Part shown: positions 35,501 to 64,000 of the stretch, in pieces | Layout: each line of letters begins with the position of its first letter | Numbering within the stretch: the first letter of the stretch is position 1 | Source: Motacilla alba alba | Lineage: Eukaryota > Chordata > Aves > Passeriformes > Motacillidae | Direction of reading: 5' to 3' | Length of the DNA stretch: 64,000 nt | Assembly: GCF_015832195.1 (NCBI RefSeq) | Contig: NC_052019.1 | Coordinates: forward strand, 5,740,872 to 5,804,871 | Position numbers and translations under genes: made by a program | Notes under the pieces: generated by a model | The model's database searches: none | Told to the model about the DNA's origin: nothing | The model's input: only the letters and a program-made list of their open reading frames with translations

Positions 35501-38500
35501 CAAAATTGCATTTCTGTCACAACACCAAGAATAAAAATTCAAAGACTTTTATCTAAAATTTTTAATTTACTTTATCTCTTAGCAGTAATTTCCCCAATTA
35601 CTTTCTGTCCAGGTAGTTCGTGGATCAGATATGTTCTCAGAAGGCAAATCACTCTGCAAAGGCAAGGTTGGATTTTCCACATTTGCCATTCCTCCATAGT
35701 TACCTTTTCTGTTTAAACTACTGTACTTCCTTTACAGCAGAGATTAGTATCTGGGGACAGAGTTCTTGCTTTTGGTCTTCCAACAACTGCAAAATTTTAC
35801 TAATAAGGCAGACCCTAAAAGAGCCCACTCTTACCACTTCCCCACCTCTTTTGCTCTACCCTTCTTACCTTGGCTAATTCCCATCTTTCTACGAACCTCT
35901 CCTTTAGATACGGGACTGCTCTGATCAGTGCATTGAAGGTGTGCACATCAGCTGGAAAATGTAAGATAATCCATTTAAAATGACAATTTACAGCCTACAG
36001 GAAACAGTTTGTTCTAGCATGGCTCAGTTTCTGGCAAAGTCTCATGCAAACCTGTTTCCAGTGAGCCAGCCACACGCCAGCTGCACTGGAATTCCCAGTT
36101 TGCATTCAGCTCCCATGATCCAGCTGAGGTCCGTACCCCTGCGCCAATCATCACTGCCATGAACAAACTCTCTGTGCCCAACAGGGCCCTTCTCTACTCT
36201 GGAGACCACAAAGTACAACCAGGAGACACTCACCTTTGTGCCTTTCATTCAGCAAGTCTATGTACATGTCATAAGCTTTAGAATAAGCCCCGTGCTGCAA
36301 AAACAAAAATAAACCAGCTCTGACTATGTGAGATCTCAAAAGCTGAAAAAATCCCCCAGCACTGAAGAATGACTTTACCTTCACCATCCCACGGATCATT
36401 GCGCAATAGGAGTGGGCATTCCTCTCTGGCATTATCTTAAATATCCTTTCAGCATGGTTGTTCTCCCTAGAACCAATGAACAAGATAAATGTTAAAGAAT
36501 CAAAGACACTCTTAGGAGAAGGATTCAACATGCAGAACAAAATATGGACTGCACCCCCAAAGACTGACATATCCCACTTGTGATACTTAAAATTATTCTA
36601 CAATCACCTACTAGATTTCCATGAACACTTTAAAAGATCAGCAGACACAGGTTTATTCAACAAGTAACATCTGTGAGTATGGGCTGCTAAAAGATTTAGG
36701 TCTGTTCTATAATAATACAAATGCACAACCCATGAAATATGGGAATACAGGCAACATTTTTTATACCTCCATCTGGGGCCAGATGACTGTGAACCTCTTT
36801 GAAATTGTCTCTTTGGAGCTTTCTGTTCTGAAGCATCCACCTGGAAAGATTTTTGCAAAAAGAAGTTTCTCAGAGTTAAGTTATGATTTAACATCAAATG
36901 ACATGACTTGCTAACAAAACTGAAGTTCAGCAGCATGGACCAAAGGTGTTTTTTAATGGGTTATATTAGAATAATTTCTACCGTAACATTCAGGAAGCAA
37001 CAGCTAGATTGAGAATAATGTTTATGTTATTAAACATATTAACAGCTTTACATAAACTACTGTGGCTACTAGGTCAGTCATGGATTTCTGTAACAGAAGT
37101 ATCTCCTGGGAATGTTGTCTGCATCTGATCCACCTCGTGGCATCTCCCACACAGAGTACAAAAATCTTGACGTCACCTCAATATACTCCCACTAGGTATG
37201 AAATACATAAATAGAGATCAACAAGTTTTCCTACCTCTGGTTCTTCCAAACCCTCTTTTTCTTCCTGCTCTTTTTCAGGAGTAGGTTCACCATCTCCATA
37301 GAAGCATAACAAATCTAAAAGGCTGTTTGTGGTCTCCAGAGATGCAGGGGTACCTTTAGAAAATGACAACTTATTACAGTCAGAGAAAGTGACGAGCTCA
37401 CCACTCTACAGCCGTATCAGAAAACCTCTGAACACCACTTTGCTCTCTTCCAACACAAAGACATTCTCTAGCAAGTCCCTAACCCTGCTGTGACACCAGT
37501 ACTGCCACAAACCCAGTCATCATAGGAGACAATTTTAACACTGAACTAGAGTATGTTTTTCTACTGAAGCCACTGAAAGGGTAGAGTTTTCCTGATCAAG
37601 TAGGAGGAGGAAGTAACAGTTGTCAGCCAGAACTGTGAAGCAGCACAAGCCTTACACAGAGTCTGAAATTTCTAGTGCTTTTCATAACTCTTACTAGGAT
37701 ACACCCTGCTGTGAAGAACACTTTGCATGTTTCACTTTCTATGAACCATTCAAAATCAACAAAACCATTTAATCTACTTCCTCTTCAAGAAGCCAATTGT
37801 TCTCCTTATCAGCAAAGTGACATGTCACACAAGCAGTGGCTAAGATTCTCCAGGAATTCTAGAGAGCCACTTCACCAGACCAGAGTCAGTTGTGAAAGAA
37901 GCAAGAGTCACAAAATTGTTTCCATAGCCTGTGGCAGCTACTGAAGTATTTTTGGCACAATTTAAGTAGAGCTCCACCACAGAACCTGGCAGGTAGACAT
38001 ACCTGCCTGCAGAAGCTGATCAAACATGTCCACAGACTCCTTCACCATTCTGAGATGGATGCGCTCCCTCAGAGCCTCCTCGCTCACCCCTTCAGTCTGA
38101 GGGGTGAGAGTCTCAGGCATCAGGCACTAAAAGCAAACAGAGGACCTGGTCACAAGTTCAAACCTTCTCTACATATCCTTACTCTTCACCCAATACACTG
38201 CTTGCAGCCTAACGGCAGCAGTCCTTTTGGTGATGAAGGACCACACACATCCTCATCCCTCACTTTGTGCCAGGAAGCAACACCTAAAAACCACTGCTCT
38301 TCTTACTTTTATCTCAACAACCTGATATGATACTGAATTCCAAAGGAAAAATGTCCACTACAAAAACATAATGGAAATAACACTACTGCGTTCATACTGT
38401 CTGCAAAACAGTTTAAAAGTTATCCTTCTATCTTAGTTTTGGACCAGTCTGACAGTAGATTTCAGTGACAAAGCACAAATACAATGAAAACAAAAAGCAA

Positions 38501-41500
38501 AAAGCTTACTGGTACATTGGGCTCTGCAAAAGTCTTGTCAAAATACTGAGGAAAGTTCTTGATGATGTATTTTGCAGCATTTCTCCCAGACTCCTTTGAC
38601 AACGAATACAGACGCTGGAGATGAGAAGAAGAAGATGGGGAAATACACAAATTACAAGGCTGAGAATTAGAAGAAATATTTTATTTAACAATGAACACTG
38701 ATGGGATCAAATTAAACTCATGCATAATTTTCAACTTACTAGAAGCACAGGGACAACATTGCAGATAAAGATTCTGGTATTCATGCCAGTATAAGACTCT
38801 CTAATCTTTAAATGCCATTGAATTCTACTTCCTTGTTACTTAGTCAAGGGACACAGTTCAGACATCTGAAATGCTGCACTACTCCCTCAAGCTCAAAACC
38901 ATCTCATTTTAGAGAGAAGATTCTGAAAGCAATCTGATACCTCATTTTCTTTTGTAATCAAAACCAGGCTTCAATTAGTTAGGAGTATTCACAGCCTAGA
39001 CAAAGGCAGGAGGGAAGCTGTCAAGGATGTGAAAGGAAACACCTACAGCATTGGCTGCATTTCTTGGCATCAGGTAAGGGTCATCCTGGAACATGTAATG
39101 AGCAGCAGTAGGATCCTGTAGAAATGAGAAGTTTATAGTTATGTGCACAGCCACAACACACTGTCTCATGGAATTTAAGGCACAAGGAATTCTGTCATAA
39201 CCACCACCAATGCACATTTTACAGAAATTCCTCTTGTTCAAAAAGGCTCTACCTGTTTGGAAATAGTTTTAAAAATATTTCCATTTTACACACACACTTG
39301 CAGGCTAATATGGTGATAAAAGGGTCCTTCCTATAATATATCAAGCAGTAAGGGCCCTGCAAAGTAGGACCCCAAGTGTAACAGTCTTGGGAAGCTGATG
39401 GGACTTGGCAAGTTTTGATTCACTTCCCAGAATTCAAGATACATGGGATTTAAGAACAGCATCACAGCATTTCCAGGTTTTGCCCAGCAAGAGCACACAC
39501 TCATTGCACTTTTTAAAGCTTTTCTGGACTGAGATTGGGAAGGACATTCTGGATTTGGGAAGCTGAACTGGTGAAGGAACTTGCTCCCTGTGTTAGTGAA
39601 AGCCTTACCAAAGCACTGCAGCTCTCTCTTAGCACATGAATGAGGCTTTAAGGACACAGCAAAACCCTGAGCCAAAGGGAAAACCCTGATGTGAGAGTCT
39701 CATCTCTCATTTATGGCCAAAGCAGAAATTAAAGGCCTCCTGAGCACAAGGGCATTGCACAGGATGGACACCCTGACCCATCTCCATGGCCCACAGAACT
39801 ACTCACCCTGCTGACAGTCGAAGCCAAGGTCTGCAGCACAGCGAGCTTATCCCTAAGCACAAAGAAGTTGGATTAATCCTCAGCTGCAGAGCTGGATTCA
39901 TTCTCAGACTTTGAATGATGTGCATTACATTGTTTGGAGAGCAAGCACAGGATTATTCTAACCCACAAGGATTTTTAGTTCTAGGAAATAATGTTTCTGC
40001 TGCACTAAGGAATCGACACTTCTCACAAAGAAACAGAAAATGCAAAAATGGCCTCAGTTCTTAAACAACCCCTGGAAAAACAGATTTTGAGGAAAACGAG
40101 AAAAGCCATCTGTGTTCACAGCTATTACTCCTGCCCTTATAATACATTATCAAAGAAAGATCATAGGGAAGAGACACAAAAATAATTCCCTGGAATGCTG
40201 CTCCTGGAGCATCTCCAAGGGATAAATATATTAAGTTACTCTACAAGACATGTCTTTGCAAGAAAAAATAAACCAAAGGAAAACCAGGTGTCTCAGGACT
40301 CCTGTGCCTGTGGAACCTTAAGACTTTGGTCGTTTCAAGCAAACAAGGAAAGGCCAGTGGAAGTGTTTAGGTGAAGCTGGTCTTACTTTAGGTTTACATG
40401 CTCACACCATTTGACCATAAACTGAATTTTTGCTGTACAGTCGTGCAATTCCATCTTAAGTGCTCCCAACGAAATAGGTTTTGTTCAGTTGTGTGATTTC
40501 TAAGGAGGATTTATTCAGTCAGTTATCAACATCCAAGCTTTATTTTGCTGAAGAAACACATTCACATGCAAACAGCCAAATGAACTTGGTTTGACAGATC
40601 TTCAGCAAAGTCATCTTTTACAAAGAAACAGAACCATGCTTAAAAATGCAGTTGTTGTAAGTGCTTTTAAAAGGAATGTCAGGAATGCAGTGTACATAAT
40701 GTGCAGTGAGAGTAAGAATCAAGAATGTTCACAGAGCTCCCAATCAGCAAGAAAACCCCTAGTGGGACACTGCATCAAGGAGCACAGGAACCTCAACTTT
40801 CTTTTTCAGTTTTGGTGGACAGACTACATTTAGCTGTCTCAGATTGATTTTTTTTTCCAAGTGAGAATTCCAAAAGTAAACACTCACCATGTTTTCCTTC
40901 GGGGGAGCACAATTTCTTCTTGAGTTACTGTGAGAAACAATATCAAAATGGTCATTAGAAACAAAGAGATGCCCAAGGAAAATTTTGACCCCATAAGCTG
41001 TAGCAAGGTGGGGTCAATCCTTCTCCCAAGTGACAGAGTAAGGGCAAATGGCCTCAAGTTGCACCAAGTGAAGTTTGGATTGGATATCAGGAAAAAATTC
41101 TTCACTGAAAAGCTTGTCAGGCATTGGAACAGGGACTGGTGGAGTCACCATTCCTGGAGGGATTTAAGACATGTTGATGTGGCACTTAGGGACCTGGTTT
41201 GGAGGTGCCTTGGCAGAGTTAGAAGCTGCACTCCACTAACTCAGAGATCTTTTCCAATCCCAGCAATTCTGTGTTCTACAAGAGTTGATGAGTTAAGCTG
41301 ATCCAGCTGAAAGTACTAAAATAAGGATTTTAAAACCACAGTGGCTCATGGAGCTGCACAACTCAGTTCATGCTCTTGGAGCATGGAGCTGATTGGTGAT
41401 GAGGTAAGGAATCAAGTTACTCCAGGAAACTTATGCACAATGAAGACAGGGAGAGAGAAAATCCAAGGAGGGGAAAGAGGGTGTTTACATCATCTTTATC

Positions 41501-43299
41501 TCCTGACACACTGTGTTGTTTGAGGATTAAAAAAACATATGCAAGGAACCAGTAATGAAGAGATCTTACCTTGTGAATTGTCCACAGTCTTCCCCAGAGC
41601 AGGACTACTCGAAGAACTCCTACAAACAACCAGGGGTTTGAATTCATGGCAGTCACAGCAATTCAGCAAAAGTAGAATAGTGAAATTGCACAGTACAGGT
41701 TAGAATTAACTAAAACATCAGAGGGAACTGGAGTGCATTGGAGTAACAGGCAATGTTGCACTGTTATTAACTCCAAATTATTACCATAAAACTTGTATTT
41801 GATGCTTCTCTTAAGGCCCTTGTTTCAAGAGACAAGAGGTTGTATGTGAAAAATTTTATTACAAAAAAGATCTGTGATTATTTAATATGGGGGTATAAAG
41901 TTTATAAAGTAGTTTTCATGACCTAGTGCACTGTAGAAAGAAAATCACAGACATAAATCACAAAAGACTCTTTATGCTTCAGAGACAGGATCACGCTGAA
42001 AACAGCACTTAAAAAAAACCCACAAAACTTCAGACATGAGTAGTGTTCACAGAAGGAGCAAACCCAGAGTAACGATGCAGGTGAATCAGCTTGGCGAGTT
42101 GCAGATGCCCAGAGGTCTCTACAGAGGTGCAGAATCTCCTGACAAAAGCACAGCAGCACACACAGACACGTGGACTCACTCTGCTGAGTACAAAGCAGCT
42201 GCTTTGTGCTCACTGCTTCAAGCCTTGCTCACCACTGTTCACATTTCACTGCTTTCAACACAAACTATGGCTTATGTCAAAGTGCTTGCACTCGCTTTGC
42301 TCATCAAGCAACCTAACAGCAAAGCTTTGCTGCAGCCCTGGCCTTCAGTGCCTCCACACCGACCTTGGCCCCGAGGGAGAGGCTGCTCAGGTGCAGTCAC
42401 AGCTCTGTGCTTTACCGCGGCGCTGCACAATTCCAGCTGCTCCTGGGAAGTCTCAGAAACTGATGAAGTATGACTTTGCCATCCCAAAAATGAGTAACGA
42501 TTACCCAGTGAAGTGGGACCTTTTCATGTGAGACAGCCCCTTAACAAAACCATTGCACAGAAGGTGTTGGAAGGGACCTTTAAGATCTTGTTCCACTAGA
42601 CCAGGTTGCTCCAAGCCCCATCCAATTTGCCCTCCAACACTGACAGGGTTGGGGCATCCACAACTTCGCTGAGCAACGTGAGACAGTGCCTCACCACTCC
42701 TTCAATATAAAATTTCTTCCTGATATCTAATATTCTCCTTTTTCGATCTGTACTCATTATTCCTTTCCACTCCTATCACTACAATTCCTGGCGAAAGGTC
42801 CCTCTCTGGCTTCTTGGCAGGCCCCCTTCAGATACCGGAGCACAGTTTTGGGGTCTATATGCAAAATTCCCTTCTCCTCAACAGCCCCAGCTTCCTCAGC
42901 TTTCGTAGCTCATGGGCTTTTTCGTGAGATTCAGCTCTAGGAATCGCTTACACGCTCGAACTCGCTCCCGGGGAGGCTCCAAGCCGCCCTAAGCCAGGGA
43001 GGATCCCCAGGAAAGGCGTTTAAAAGCAGATAAAAGCCCCACACAAGGCGCTGCCTCCCGCCACGCCGTTCTGACCACGCCGCGCCACCGCGCACTGCGC
43101 CTGCGCAGCCCTTCCCGCCTCACTCCCCACACAGCCAGCACTGCCCGTCCGCCGATTCCTCCCCGGTACCGCCGCCACCCGGCCCTTCCCTGCCGGCGGC
43201 CCCTCACCGGTAACTCTCCGGTCCTCCCGGGAGGCGGCACCGCCGGCCCAGCCACAGCGCCCGCTGCCAGCCGCCAGCCCCGGCCCGCCGCGCCGCCAT
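26536..43299 (-). CDS. PTCD3: Pentatricopeptide-repeat protein PTCD3 / mitoribosomal mS39, 24 coding exons
   Basis: PTCD3 is the PPR protein mS39 of the small mitoribosomal subunit and supports mitochondrial translation. Exons in gene order: 43208-43299, 41570-41619, 40888-40927, 39807-39852, 39047-39115, 38510-38614, 38003-38126, 37235-37353, 36767-36840, 36379-36466, 36234-36294, 35869-35951, 35076-35220, 34420-34470, 33463-33546, 32515-32543, 32145-32248, 31383-31461, 31201-31291, 30457-30542, 29234-29382, 28350-28391, 27305-27463, 26536-26614. All phases agree, giving 682 residues (human: 689). Landmarks: [79 protein letters not shown] and an acidic tail [14 protein letters not shown]. 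Exon 20 is the most diverged ([19 protein letters not shown]) but sits in the right place with the right phase. Intron 11 holds a snoRNA. An LTR remnant lies in intron 20. Confidence 0.96.
28233..28280 (+). repeat. Short CR1 3'-end remnant
   Basis: The string ggaggttggactaagtccct followed by tccaccccaaactattcc is a CR1 3' terminus, plus orientation, in PTCD3 intron 22. Confidence 0.55.
29925..30347 (+). mobile_element. Truncated endogenous-retrovirus LTR in PTCD3 intron 20
   Basis: The sequence follows a common avian LTR: gggctgattttggctggga, ggctgggggtgcacaaggt, agctgaccctaaatgccca, a TATA-like acataaagctggg, then gtgatggtgtttgacttcc and ggctgaacacctgcc. It is antisense to PTCD3. Its 3' part is missing and no target duplication was found, so it is an old, truncated copy. 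It ends about 110 bases from PTCD3 exon 20. Confidence 0.65.
36097..36169 (-). ncRNA. SNORD94: C/D-box snoRNA, SNORD94 type, guide for U6 snRNA C62
   Basis: On the minus strand, inside PTCD3 intron 11, there is a C box GTGATGA (36148-36154), a guide GCGCAGGGG (36136-36144), a D' box CGGA (36130-36133) and a D box CTGA (36106-36109). The ends AGTTTG (36164-36169) and CAAACT (36097-36102) pair perfectly, and CAT/ATG next to the boxes can add to the stem. The guide pairs over 9 contiguous bases with U6 snRNA positions 60-68 (CCCCUGCGC). The fifth base upstream of D' faces C62, the site that SNORD94 is known to methylate. In human, SNORD94 is also hosted by PTCD3. The functional RNA may extend further, since the true ends cannot be fixed by eye. 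It should be released from the spliced intron. Confidence 0.85.
40990..41285 (+). repeat. CR1 LINE 3' fragment in PTCD3 intron 2
   Basis: Plus-orientation CR1 3' part: ggatatcaggaaaaaattct, caggcattggaacagggac, ttcctggagggatttaag, ggcacttagggacctggtt, agatcttttccaatcccag. It is antisense to PTCD3. Confidence 0.8.
42555..42915 (-). repeat. CR1 LINE 3' fragment in PTCD3 intron 1
   Basis: Reverse-complement CR1: gtgttggaagggaccttta, ctagaccaggttgctccaag, ggggcatccacaacttcgc, aaatttcttcctgatatct, then the diverged upstream part to about 42915. It lies in PTCD3 intron 1, upstream of the CpG island. Confidence 0.75.
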
Positions 43300-43504
43300 G
43301 GCGCCCCGCGCCGCCCTCTGGGACAGCGGCTGGCACCACTCCTCCAGCGGGGGGGAACGCCGGTACCGCCCCTCGGCGGCGGTGGTACCGCCCGGCCCCG
43401 CCCCCCCCCCCCCCAGCCCGGGCCGCGTGGTGCTGCCCGTGGCGCGGCGCTTCCAGCGGGAGAGCGGGAGCCGCTGCCGGCCGGGAAAGAGTTGCTCGTT
43501 CGCC

Positions 43505-64000
<20,496 letters not shown>

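Overview
The window is vertebrate nuclear DNA from a bird, probably a songbird. The reasons are many CR1 LINE fragments in both orientations, several avian-type endogenous-retrovirus LTRs, short introns, CpG-island promoters, and four split genes whose exons join in frame into proteins very close to human MRPL35, IMMT, PTCD3 and POLR1A. The order and relative orientation (MRPL35 minus, IMMT plus, PTCD3 minus, POLR1A plus) is the arrangement known in other vertebrates. The exact species cannot be read from the sequence.

Layout. 1-580: flank with no gene seen. 581-2973: MRPL35 on the minus strand, four coding exons. 2974-4161: the MRPL35/IMMT head-to-head promoter, holding a 19-bp minisatellite, a CR1 copy and a CpG island that runs on into IMMT intron 1. 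4162-25233: IMMT (MIC60), 15 coding exons including a 15-nt microexon. 25234-26535: the facing 3' ends of IMMT and PTCD3. 26536-43299: PTCD3 (mS39) on the minus strand, 24 coding exons, with a C/D-box snoRNA of the SNORD94 type in intron 11. 43300-43504: a promoter of about 205 bp shared by PTCD3 and POLR1A. 43505 to the window end: POLR1A, 25 coding exons (about 1,245 residues), cut off by the window edge in the trigger-loop region.

How the genes fit together. Three of the four make mitochondrial proteins: bL35m of the large mitoribosomal subunit, the cristae-junction organiser MIC60, and mS39 of the small mitoribosomal subunit. The fourth is the catalytic largest subunit of RNA polymerase I. 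They form two divergent pairs. In each pair, intron 1 of the plus-strand gene carries oppositely oriented copies of an ACTAC-N-TCCCAG-N-TGC motif, the long ZNF143/THAP11 (SBS) element typical of housekeeping promoters. This suggests, but does not prove, shared control of mitochondrial translation, cristae structure and rRNA synthesis.

I see no new operon-like, CRISPR-like or viral gene system. The points most worth checking are the snoRNA with its U6 guide, the paired SBS motifs, a young solo LTR just upstream of POLR1A exon 11, two GC-AG introns in POLR1A, the IMMT microexon, and an antisense exon-like ORF in POLR1A intron 19. Exon borders were placed by eye from reading frame, splice phase and recalled human proteins; no search was run.
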